Of a DNA stretch of 5,635 nucleotides, positions 1 to 5,635 are shown piece after piece. Below the pieces are notes generated by a model. That model was not told the DNA's origin, did no database searches, and saw only the letters and a list, made by a program, of their open reading frames with translations. The stretch is taken from contig JAFZND010000156.1 in assembly GCA_017553065.1 (NCBI GenBank), forward strand, positions 1 through 5,635, given 5' to 3'. Every line of letters begins with the position of its first letter. Position 1 is the first letter of the stretch. Position numbers and translations under genes: made by a program. The DNA comes from Clostridia bacterium (GTDB lineage: Bacteria; Bacillota; Clostridia; Christensenellales; UBA1242).

Positions 1-3
1 ACA

Positions 4-1815
4 ATGCGTGGTAAGATTACTGATCCAGGTATTATTATTGATAAGCCATCACCTCGTATTGAAAAGATTAGTAGATCTAGAAAGAGAGCAAAAGTGCTAC
101 GCACTTTGTTTGGATTTGCTAAAAAGCATTGGATATTCCTAGTGTTATCATTGCTTTGCTCAGTGGTAAACTCCATTTGCGAACTATTGATTCCTATTAT
201 ATCTGGTAAGGCAATTGACAGCATGATTGGCAAGGGAGCAGTAGATTTTGCTGTATTGCAAAAATACATTATTTACTTAGTTCTTGCCACAGTGGGTTAT
301 GCAGTATTTAAGTGGTTGCTAGGATTTTTTGAAAATACAATGTCGTATCGCACAGACAAAGATATTCGTACTGCATTATTTGAAAAATTCAATAAAGTAC
401 CACTAAAATATATTGACGGCTCATCACATGGTGACTTGCAAAGCCGTATGATTACCGACGTTGAAAATATTACAAATGGTTTCTTGGAAGGTATTACATC
501 TGGATTTGATGCAATAATGGAAATTTTGCTTGTTATTGTATATATGTTTAATGTAAACACAGCCATTGCAGGACTAATTGTAGGATTGACCCCAATATCA
601 CTACTTGTAACAGGCATTATCATATTTAAATCGGATAAATACTTTAGAAAGCAAGCAAAAGCACTTGGCGACCTTAGTGGTAACATTGTGGAAATGATAG
701 GAAACCAAAAGGTAGTAATTGCATTTAATTACGAAGAGGAAAGTTGTGAAGCATTTGCAAAGCATAATGACGAATTGGCATACCAAAACGAAAAAGCATT
801 GTATTATTCAACACTTTCTGGACCAACTTCAAGATTTATAAATGGTATTATTTATGCCATTGTGGCAGTAATGGGATGTATGTATGCATTGGATGGATTG
901 CTAACAGTTGGTAGTATCTCTGTGTTGCTTGCTTATGCAAACAAATACATTCGTCCATTTAATGAAGTAAGCGATATTGTGTCTGATTTGCAACAAGCTT
1001 ATGCATCTGCACACCGTGTGTTTGACGTACTTGAAATAAGTAATGAACCAAGCGACGAAAACAATACTGTGCTCACAAAATGTGATGGCTCAGTTGAAAT
1101 TAACGATGTTTACTTTGGATACAACGAAAACAAGCCACTTATAAAAGGATTAAATCTAAAAGTAAGTCCTGGCCAAAGAGTGGCTATAGTAGGGCCTACC
1201 GGATGTGGTAAATCTACACTTATTAACCTACTCATGCGTTTTTATGATGTAAATAAAGGTGATATCAAAATTACTGACAAATCTATTTACGAACTTACAC
1301 GCGCAAGCATGCGTAGCAAGTATGGTATGGTATTACAAGACACATGGCTATTTAGCAGTACAATTAGAGATAATATTTCGTACGGCAAGCCAGATGCAAC
1401 AATGGACGAAGTGATTGCAGCAGCCAAAATGGCTAATGTGCATGATTTTATTCAAACATTGCCAGATGGATATGACACAGTTATTACAGAGAGTGGTGAC
1501 AACTTGTCACAAGGTCAAAAACAATTACTATGCATAGCAAGAATTATGTTGACCAAACCACCAATGTTAATACTAGACGAGGCAACATCAAATATTGATA
1601 CTCGTACAGAACTTGCCATCCAAGAAGCATTTAATAAAATGATGGAAGGACGCACGAGTTTTGTGGTGGCACATAGATTATCAACTATTGTAAATAGTGA
1701 TATGATTTTGGTTATGAATAAGGGCGACATAATAGAGCAAGGTACACACAAAGAATTGCTTGAAAGAAAAGGATTCTATTATGCCTTGTACAACTCTCAA
1801 TTCAGTAAAACTTAA
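4..1815 (+). CDS. ABC exporter half-transporter (permease fused to ATPase), TM288-like subunit
   Basis: This is a type IV (exporter-fold) ABC half-transporter in the cytoplasmic membrane, 603 residues. A basic N-terminal tail (about residues 14-30) precedes six predicted helices at roughly 43-65, 88-110, 167-184, 187-207, 279-298 and 300-312. The ATPase domain (about 363-600) is complete: A-loop Tyr373, Walker A GPTGCGKST 397-405, Q-loop Gln445, signature LSQGQ 501-505, Walker B MLILDE 521-526 with catalytic Glu526, D-loop SNID 529-532 and H-loop His557. LSQGQ and the C-terminal GFYYALYNSQF recall Thermotoga TM288, the catalytically intact half of the TM287/288 heterodimer, so a partner with a degenerate site is probably encoded just upstream (inference). 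Substrate is unknown; multidrug or peptide-type export is the family norm. The ATG lies three bases from the window edge, so its ribosome site is unseen and an earlier start is possible. Transcription ends at the hairpin right after the stop. Confidence 0.95.
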   Translation: MRGKITDPGIIIDKPSPRIEKISRSRKRAKVLRTLFGFAKKHWIFLVLSLLCSVVNSICELLIPIISGKAIDSMIGKGAVDFAVLQKYIIYLVLATVGYAVFKWLLGFFENTMSYRTDKDIRTALFEKFNKVPLKYIDGSSHGDLQSRMITDVENITNGFLEGITSGFDAIMEILLVIVYMFNVNTAIAGLIVGLTPISLLVTGIIIFKSDKYFRKQAKALGDLSGNIVEMIGNQKVVIAFNYEEESCEAFAKHNDELAYQNEKALYYSTLSGPTSRFINGIIYAIVAVMGCMYALDGLLTVGSISVLLAYANKYIRPFNEVSDIVSDLQQAYASAHRVFDVLEISNEPSDENNTVLTKCDGSVEINDVYFGYNENKPLIKGLNLKVSPGQRVAIVGPTGCGKSTLINLLMRFYDVNKGDIKITDKSIYELTRASMRSKYGMVLQDTWLFSSTIRDNISYGKPDATMDEVIAAAKMANVHDFIQTLPDGYDTVITESGDNLSQGQKQLLCIARIMLTKPPMLILDEATSNIDTRTELAIQEAFNKMMEGRTSFVVAHRLSTIVNSDMILVMNKGDIIEQGTHKELLERKGFYYALYNSQFSKT

Positions 1816-1818
1816 AAT

Positions 1819-1844
1819 AAAAGGCGTATCTTTGCGCCTTTTTT
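1819..1844 (+). terminator. Rho-independent terminator of the ABC exporter gene
   Basis: The arms AAAAGGCG (1819-1826) and CGCCTTTT (1835-1842) form a short GC-core stem with an 8-nt loop (6 nt if the inner U-G pair forms). A run of six T ends at 1844. It starts four bases after the exporter stop codon. The A-rich left flank means it could also work weakly on the opposite strand. Confidence 0.85.
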
Positions 1845-1860
1845 CAAGTAATTTTCAAAC

Positions 1861-1889
1861 AAAAAACACCCTAAATCTAGGGTGTTTTT
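1861..1889 (-). terminator. Rho-independent terminator of the small membrane protein gene
   Basis: CACCCTA (1867-1873) pairs with TAGGGTG (1878-1884) around a 4-nt loop, and flanking A and T runs (1861-1866 and 1885-1889) extend the stem. Read on the minus strand, the stem is followed by a T-rich tract. It begins directly after the stop codon at 1891-1893. The T run at 1885-1889 means it could also stop read-through from the exporter, so it is probably bidirectional. Confidence 0.85.
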
Positions 1890-1890
1890 C

Positions 1891-2187
1891 TTATTTAAAC
1901 AAATTGATAATTGCTGGGAAACTAAATCCTATTGCAAGTGCTGCAAGTACGCACCATACTACAAATATAATTAGTCCGCGTTTGCTTGCAACTGATAGGC
2001 CAACAAGCACCAATGTAAATAGCACTGCATATTCTTTAATTACAGTCATTACTTTTAGTGTGTCTGCACCAATAAAATGTACTACACCATTATTAAAATA
2101 AATAATGCCAATAAGTGCTACTGTGAAGAATGCACCAATCTTGCCCAACAATTCAAATACCTTACTAAATCTACCGAGAATCAACAT
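1891..2187 (-). CDS. Small three-helix membrane protein of unknown function
   Basis: I do not recognise a family for this 98-residue protein. It is strongly hydrophobic, with three predicted membrane helices at about 14-31, 50-67 and 71-92, and only short loops between them. Basic residues at 6, 9 and 16 and the Lys-Arg at 69-70 suggest, by the positive-inside rule, a cytoplasmic N-terminus and an outside C-terminus. There is no signal peptide cleavage site, catalytic motif or metal-binding cluster; the single Cys79 sits in helix 3. The gene looks real because it has a purine-rich ribosome site GAAGGGGG (2197-2204) nine bases before the ATG, a good promoter in the 70-bp gap behind trmL, and a terminator abutting its stop codon. 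An overlapping plus-strand frame lacks these signals. It could be co-transcribed with trmL as well as from its own promoter. Any role is unknown. Confidence 0.8.
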   Translation of the reverse strand: MLILGRFSKVFELLGKIGAFFTVALIGIIYFNNGVVHFIGADTLKVMTVIKEYAVLFTLVLVGLSVASKRGLIIFVVWCVLAALAIGFSFPAIINLFK

Positions 2188-2222
2188 ATTTCGTTACCCC
2201 CTTCAAGTTACTATCTATTATT

Positions 2223-2251
2223 ATGATACTATAAAATTTTACAAATGTAAA
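2223..2251 (-). promoter_or_regulatory. Predicted sigma-A-type promoter for the small membrane protein gene
   Basis: On the minus strand, a -35 box TTTACA (complement of 2246-2251) and a -10 box TATCAT (complement of 2223-2228) each match consensus at five of six bases and are exactly 17 bases apart. Transcription would start near 2216, leaving a leader of about 28 bases that contains the GAAGGGGG ribosome site. The region is very AT-rich, so a chance match is possible, but spacing and position fit well. Confidence 0.6.
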
Positions 2252-2257
2252 TATTTT

Positions 2258-2755
2258 TTAATCTAATTCAATCCTGCCTGTAAGTTCGCCAAAGTTTTGT
2301 AAATTTTCAAACCCTTGTTGGCGCATTGCTTCGTATGCAATTATTGCCACAGAATTACTTAAATTTAATGACCTTGCACCTTTAATCATTGGTATGCGAA
2401 TGCACCTGTCATAATTGTTTTTTAATATGGTTTCGCTTAAGCCATAGCTCTCTTTGCCAAACACAATAAAACAATCAGCAGGATATTGTACTTCGTCGTA
2501 TGTTTTTTTAGATTTTGTGGATGCATAAAAAAATGCCTTATCTGGGTATTTTCCCCATAATTCTTTTATAGAATCTACCACATACACATGTGCCAACAAA
2601 TTGTAATCCAGGTGTGCGCGCCTAAAGTGTTTTTCGTCCATTTCAAAGCCAAGTGGTTTTACCATATAAAGATTTGCACCAATTGCTGCACAAGTGCGCA
2701 CAATGTTGCCTGCGTTTTGTGGTATTTCTGGTTCTACCAATACAATGTTTATCAT
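2258..2755 (-). CDS. trmL: tRNA (cytidine/uridine-34-2'-O)-methyltransferase TrmL, SPOUT family
   Basis: This 165-residue cytoplasmic enzyme belongs to the TrmL branch of the SPOUT (SpoU-TrmD, knotted) methyltransferases. Family members use S-adenosylmethionine to 2'-O-methylate the wobble nucleotide 34; in E. coli the targets are two tRNA-Leu species. All three SPOUT motifs are visible: motif 1 at 9-24 (PEIPQNAGNIVRTCAA, with Asn14 and Arg20), motif 2 at 94-106 (FGKESYGL, Gly100 and Glu102) and motif 3 at 119-138 (IRIP, then SLNLSNSV). These form the trefoil knot and SAM site. Length fits the family's roughly 150-165 residues. The start chosen is the ATG at 2755: the protein then begins MINIVLVEPE like other TrmL proteins, and GGAG lies five bases upstream. 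A TTG six codons earlier extends the frame but would overlap that ribosome site and sit at the predicted transcription start. The gene diverges from the lipoprotein gene and precedes the small membrane protein gene. Confidence 0.95.
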   Translation of the reverse strand: MINIVLVEPEIPQNAGNIVRTCAAIGANLYMVKPLGFEMDEKHFRRAHLDYNLLAHVYVVDSIKELWGKYPDKAFFYASTKSKKTYDEVQYPADCFIVFGKESYGLSETILKNNYDRCIRIPMIKGARSLNLSNSVAIIAYEAMRQQGFENLQNFGELTGRIELD

Positions 2756-2760
2756 AAGTT

Positions 2761-2764
2761 CTCC
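2761..2764 (-). promoter_or_regulatory. Ribosome binding site that fixes the trmL start
   Basis: GGAG on the minus strand (CTCC on plus) sits five bases before the ATG at 2753-2755. It lies inside the longer frame that would start at the TTG 2771-2773, so it argues for the shorter protein. Confidence 0.75.
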
Positions 2765-2778
2765 ATTTGCCAATTTGA

Positions 2779-2807
2779 ATTATATCAATATTTTTTTATT
2801 TTTACAA
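2779..2807 (-). promoter_or_regulatory. Predicted trmL promoter with perfect, extended -10 box
   Basis: On the minus strand, a perfect -10 box TATAAT (complement of 2779-2784) is preceded by TGA, giving the extended form TGnTATAAT. A -35 box TTGTAA (complement of 2802-2807, four of six bases) lies 17 bases upstream. The start of transcription would fall near 2772, giving a leader of about 17 bases, just long enough to hold the GGAG site. Confidence 0.75.
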
Positions 2808-2856
2808 ATAAATGTTTAAAAAAATGAGATAAAATGCTACTTTTTCCACATATTAA

Positions 2857-2885
2857 AAGTGCAAATTACTAGTTAATTGGCACTT
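2857..2885. repeat. Interrupted inverted repeat in the trmL / lipoprotein spacer
   Basis: The left arm AAGTGCAAATTA (2857-2868) pairs with the right arm TAATTGGCACTT (2874-2885) at 11 of 12 positions, the one mismatch being 2863 against 2879. Five unpaired bases lie at the centre. No T run follows on either strand, and it lies upstream of both divergent promoters, so it does not look like a terminator. A protein-binding dyad is one reading; its function is unknown. Confidence 0.5.
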
Positions 2886-2904
2886 GTAGTAATAATAATT
2901 GCCA

Positions 2905-2928
2905 TATAAATATTTTCCAATATTTATA
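2905..2928. repeat. Perfect 10-bp AT-only inverted repeat upstream of the lipoprotein promoter
   Basis: TATAAATATT (2905-2914) and AATATTTATA (2919-2928) are perfect reverse complements around TTCC. The dyad ends about 20 bases before the -35 box of the lipoprotein promoter, where an operator or activator site would be expected. The arms hold only A and T, so a chance palindrome is more likely than in mixed sequence. Confidence 0.45.
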
Positions 2929-2947
2929 AATTATGCGTAACAATCAT

Positions 2948-2977
2948 TTGTGAATAACCATTTAGCTATGCTAAAAT
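2948..2977 (+). promoter_or_regulatory. Predicted promoter of the repeat lipoprotein gene, extended -10
   Basis: A -35 box TTGTGA (2948-2953, four of six) and a -10 box TAAAAT (2972-2977, five of six) are 18 bases apart. The -10 is preceded by TGC, making an extended -10 (TGnTAAAAT). Transcription would start near 2984, giving a short leader of about 19 bases that contains the ribosome site. Its design resembles the divergent trmL promoter. Confidence 0.6.
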
Positions 2978-3002
2978 AACTAAAATGGAAAAGGTGAATT
3001 GT

Positions 3003-5635
3003 ATGAAAAAATTTAAAACTCTTTCAGTTATTTTATTTGGAATGCTAGCGACAGCGCTTCTTGGCGCATGTAGTTGCTCTAAGGCAAGCAACATTGCTGT
3101 GCATGTAGTTACTGCACAAGTTCAAGCGGGCGCTGGAATAGAAATTGTGGACGATAGTCACATATTGGCTGTTGAAGGTTCCACAATTACTCTTTCATAC
3201 GAGATTAAACCTGCAGAGGCCAGCAACACCAAAGTTACATTTAGTACAAGTGATAGTTCCATTATTAAAGTAGAGGGCAACACTTCGACAACAGGTGCCA
3301 CCGGCACAGGAACATTTAAGGTGCTAGAATACAATGAACTTAAACATGAAGATATCAAAATAAGAGTTACTACAGATGATGGTGGTTACACTGCTGCTAT
3401 ATCTGTAGATGTACAACCAAATCCAGAAGCATTAAATAAAGTTACAGGGCTTAAATACAATTTCACCACAGAAAGAATAGAATGGGATGCCATTGAAGGT
3501 GCAAGTAAATATGCCGTATCTGTAAATGGCGAAGAATGTGAAACAACATCAAATTTCTATACAGGCACTCTAGATGGACAATTTCCACTTGTTGCAGGTG
3601 TAGAATATGATATTAAAGTACTTGCAAAGGGTGACACGGTTCACTATAAAGATGCTGAAGAATATTCAGACCACATTGCAGTATACATTTTGGAAACACC
3701 AACAATTTCAAGTGTATCAAATGGTGTGATGACATGGACTGAGGTGGAAGACGCAGTTGGTTACACAGTGCATATCAATGATGAGAGTGTTGAACAAAGT
3801 GCAACCACAATTGATTTGAAGAATCAATATGAATTATTAAATACAAACAGAGAATTTGCAGTAAGCATTGTTGCCACAAGCGATAGAAGTAGTACAACGG
3901 TGTTCTATGTCCCAAGCGCAAAATCTGAAACACGCAGAATTACTTGGCTTAATGCTCCTACAAACATTCGCCTTACTAGTGAAAAGGCAGTGGATACAGT
4001 TGCTATCTGGGATAGAGTAACAAATGCATCCGCATACAATGTGGAAATTGATTCTGTAAATTCAAATGAAAGCACAGAAGCATATACTATTCCTACAGCA
4101 TTTGGTGCTGGTGAATACACGATGACAATTCAATCAATGGGCAATGAAGAAACAACCATTAGTGATGGTCATTCTGTTGCAACATTTGACTTTACAAAAT
4201 TAGATAATATTGCCTTAGAAGTGAACGATAGCAAATTAATTGTTGACAAGAGCACACTTATTCCTCTTGTAGATAGCCCAGAAGATGTGAAAAACTTCAT
4301 TTATGAATTGTACTTTATGCAAGGTGGCAATGTTGTAAAAACAATTAGACTTACTGATGAAGAAAAACAAAACAATCTAACTCATGATTTGAGCGAAAGT
4401 GAAGCATTACCAAGTGGTGGTACATACAGCGTGTATGCAAGAGTGCTTGCAGTAAACAATACACCATTTGCAAGTGCAATTCTTACACAACAACCAGCAA
4501 GCACTGCGTTTACAAAATTAAATTACACAACTATTCAAGAAATAAGTAACGAGGGTGTAATTAAATTTGCAAGCATTGCAAATATGACACCTAGCGAATC
4601 TTCAAACTACATCATTACAATTGACAACAATCAAGTTGTGCTTTCCACATTGTCAGAAAAAGTGACAACTGATGGCGGCTACACTTATATTGATTTAAAT
4701 ATTGATGATACAACAAGTATGCACAATCTTGTTGCTGGCGCACATACTGTAAAAGTGGTTCCACGCAGCACAAATTATGTAAAATCTACCGAAAGCAGAT
4801 GTAATGTGTACAACTTTACAAAACTTGCTACATTAAGTAGTTACAATTTAAATAATTCAACAAGCACACTTTCATGGGAAAATATCACAAATGCCACAGG
4901 ATATGTGTTGTCAGTAAATGGTTCAAATAAAAATCTTAACACAACTAGTTACAAAGTTTTAGACAACGAACTAGTAGATGGCGAAAACGCATTTGGCATT
5001 GTGGCAGTTGGCAACAATGTAAGATATGTAAATAGTGAGCCATACGAATTTAATGTGTCACGACTAAACACAGTAGCAAACTTAAGAGTAGAAGATGGTG
5101 TGCTCACATGGGATGCATTGGATGGAGTGGACTACTATATCAACACCTACAATAGTTCTAGCTCAACCCCAAGTTCTACTTCAAAAGCACAAACAAATGT
5201 AATTAAAGAATTTACAGGCAGTGTAAATCTTACATTGTTCACAAGCAAAGAAGGATTCTTTAATTCAAGTTTGACACCAAAGTTTAGATTAAATCGACTT
5301 GCAAAACCTACAAATATTACTCTTACAAAAGGTGTAGATAATGTTGTGTCGTTTGATGCAGTAGACAATGCAACAGGGTATGTATTGAATATTACACACG
5401 GCGAGCAATCTAATGATTACAACTTAGATGCAAGCACATTATCACATACACTTCCATCACAATTGGATGGTGGCAGTTATGTGGTCACAGTGTATGCGGT
5501 TGGTGATGATGGCATAGATATCGAGCAAGGCACAACTGCATATATCACAGGTAAGTTGAGTGATGAATATACCATAATCAAACTTGCAACACCTACAATT
5601 ACCAAAACAGGTGGTGCAGCACAATGGTCAATTGG
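3003..5635 (+). CDS. Large surface lipoprotein with Ig-like domain and fibronectin-III-like repeats (3' end outside window)
   Basis: The frame opens at an ATG six bases after AAGGTG (2991-2996) and runs 877 codons without a stop to the window edge, so this is the N-terminal part of a larger protein. Residues 1-23 are a lipoprotein signal peptide: basic MKKFK, hydrophobic core, lipobox LGAC with Cys23 as the lipidation site. The mature protein should therefore be anchored to the outer face of the membrane. Residues about 31-139 resemble a bacterial Ig-like Big2 domain (YEIKPAEASNTKVTFSTSDS). From about residue 150, beta-sandwich repeats of 78-106 residues follow, most with a W/F-x-x-[VIL]-x-x-A-x-x-Y core as in fibronectin type III. 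The chain is rich in Thr, Asn and Ser. No catalytic motif or enzyme domain is visible. A role in adhesion, surface structure or glycan binding is inference from architecture only; any enzymatic or cell-wall anchoring module would be in the missing C-terminus. Confidence 0.9.
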   Translation, partial: MKKFKTLSVILFGMLATALLGACSCSKASNIAVHVVTAQVQAGAGIEIVDDSHILAVEGSTITLSYEIKPAEASNTKVTFSTSDSSIIKVEGNTSTTGATGTGTFKVLEYNELKHEDIKIRVTTDDGGYTAAISVDVQPNPEALNKVTGLKYNFTTERIEWDAIEGASKYAVSVNGEECETTSNFYTGTLDGQFPLVAGVEYDIKVLAKGDTVHYKDAEEYSDHIAVYILETPTISSVSNGVMTWTEVEDAVGYTVHINDESVEQSATTIDLKNQYELLNTNREFAVSIVATSDRSSTTVFYVPSAKSETRRITWLNAPTNIRLTSEKAVDTVAIWDRVTNASAYNVEIDSVNSNESTEAYTIPTAFGAGEYTMTIQSMGNEETTISDGHSVATFDFTKLDNIALEVNDSKLIVDKSTLIPLVDSPEDVKNFIYELYFMQGGNVVKTIRLTDEEKQNNLTHDLSESEALPSGGTYSVYARVLAVNNTPFASAILTQQPASTAFTKLNYTTIQEISNEGVIKFASIANMTPSESSNYIITIDNNQVVLSTLSEKVTTDGGYTYIDLNIDDTTSMHNLVAGAHTVKVVPRSTNYVKSTESRCNVYNFTKLATLSSYNLNNSTSTLSWENITNATGYVLSVNGSNKNLNTTSYKVLDNELVDGENAFGIVAVGNNVRYVNSEPYEFNVSRLNTVANLRVEDGVLTWDALDGVDYYINTYNSSSSTPSSTSKAQTNVIKEFTGSVNLTLFTSKEGFFNSSLTPKFRLNRLAKPTNITLTKGVDNVVSFDAVDNATGYVLNITHGEQSNDYNLDASTLSHTLPSQLDGGSYVVTVYAVGDDGIDIEQGTTAYITGKLSDEYTIIKLATPTITKTGGAAQWSI
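3450..5635 (+). repeat. Tandem fibronectin-III-like protein repeats: eight complete, ninth partial
   Basis: Within the lipoprotein, repeats begin at about residues 150, 230, 316, 400, 506, 608, 688, 766 and 861 (bases 3450, 3690, 3948, 4200, 4518, 4824, 5064, 5298 and 5583). A typical unit starts L-x-x-P/T, has a W or F core strand (Trp161, 245, 336, 625, 703), then A-x-x-Y, a G-x-Y/F-x-[VI] strand, and a closing strand ending in a seam such as FTKL, SRL, NRL or IKL. Repeats 4 and 5 are longer (106 and 102 residues) and lack the core Trp. The repeats are divergent in sequence, so they are old duplications or convergent within the fold. The only exact DNA repeat noted is TTTACAAAATTA at 4191-4202 and 4509-4520, at the FTKL seams. 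Confidence 0.75.

Noticed and set aside
297..786. Minus-strand open frames inside the exporter gene (297-686 and 601-786), and a similar one at 1515-1751
   Set aside because: They are antisense shadows of a clearly conserved ABC exporter with intact motifs, and no independent expression signals were seen.
1760..2101. Plus-strand open frame of 113 codons over the exporter end and the small membrane gene
   Set aside because: It starts inside the exporter gene, crosses both terminators and lies antisense to the better-supported membrane protein gene. It has no ribosome site.
2756..2773. Longer trmL starting at a TTG six codons upstream
   Set aside because: The GGAG ribosome site lies inside this extension, the predicted transcription start is at about 2772, and family members begin at the MxNIVL position.
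2588..2827. Plus-strand open frame of 79 codons antisense to trmL
   Set aside because: It overlaps the conserved SPOUT motif 1 coding region and the trmL promoter; its Cys-, Phe- and Tyr-rich composition is typical of an antisense reading.
2842..2957. Two sequences one mismatch away from the DnaA box TTATCCACA (2842-2850 on plus; 2949-2957 on minus), suggesting a replication origin
   Set aside because: Only two imperfect boxes occur in very AT-rich DNA, the second overlaps the lipoprotein -35 region, and no dnaA, dnaN or similar origin gene is nearby. Chance is the simpler explanation.
4191..4520. The 12-base exact repeat as a sign of a mobile element or recent duplication
   Set aside because: The identity is confined to the FTKL codons; flanking units are strongly diverged, so protein-level constraint explains it.
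3158..5368. Minus-strand frames inside the lipoprotein gene (3158-3358, 3905-4120, 5147-5368)
   Set aside because: The plus-strand frame is continuous and has a signal peptide and repeat domains; these short frames are shadows of it.

Overview
The window is AT-rich DNA, probably from a low-GC Gram-positive bacterium (Firmicutes, Clostridia-like). The evidence is the AT-rich codons and spacers, AGGAGG-type ribosome binding sites, sigma-A-like promoters with extended -10 elements, a heterodimer-type ABC exporter half resembling Thermotoga TM288 and Bacillus/Clostridium relatives, and a large surface lipoprotein of Ig/fibronectin-like repeats. That style of lipoprotein is common in uncultured gut Clostridia, but the lineage is inferred from style only. 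Tryptophan is encoded by TGG and no in-frame TGA occurs in the genes, so the standard bacterial code fits.

Layout. Positions 4-1815 (+) encode one complete or nearly complete half of an ABC exporter; its partner is probably just upstream, outside the window. It ends at an intrinsic terminator (1819-1844). A second hairpin (1861-1889) terminates the opposing transcript. On the minus strand, read right to left, are trmL (2755-2258), a tRNA wobble-nucleotide 2'-O-methyltransferase, and a 98-residue three-helix membrane protein of unknown function (2187-1891). Each minus-strand gene has its own recognisable promoter. A 247-bp spacer (2756-3002) separates trmL from a divergent plus-strand gene. 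This spacer holds the two divergent promoters and two separate inverted repeats that the genes do not explain.

From 3003 to the end of the window runs one uninterrupted frame of 877 codons with no stop: the N-terminal part of a very large secreted lipoprotein. It has a lipobox signal peptide, then a Big2-like Ig domain, then eight fibronectin-III-like repeats and the start of a ninth. The repeats are joined at characteristic seams such as FTKL. The gene continues beyond the window.

The genes do not form one pathway. The picture is ordinary chromosome: an exporter operon end, a housekeeping tRNA-modification gene, a small orphan membrane protein, and a large cell-surface protein. I see no mobile element, CRISPR array, tRNA or rRNA gene, and no clear sign of a new multi-gene system. 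The least explained parts are the repeat lipoprotein, the dyads in front of it and the small membrane protein.
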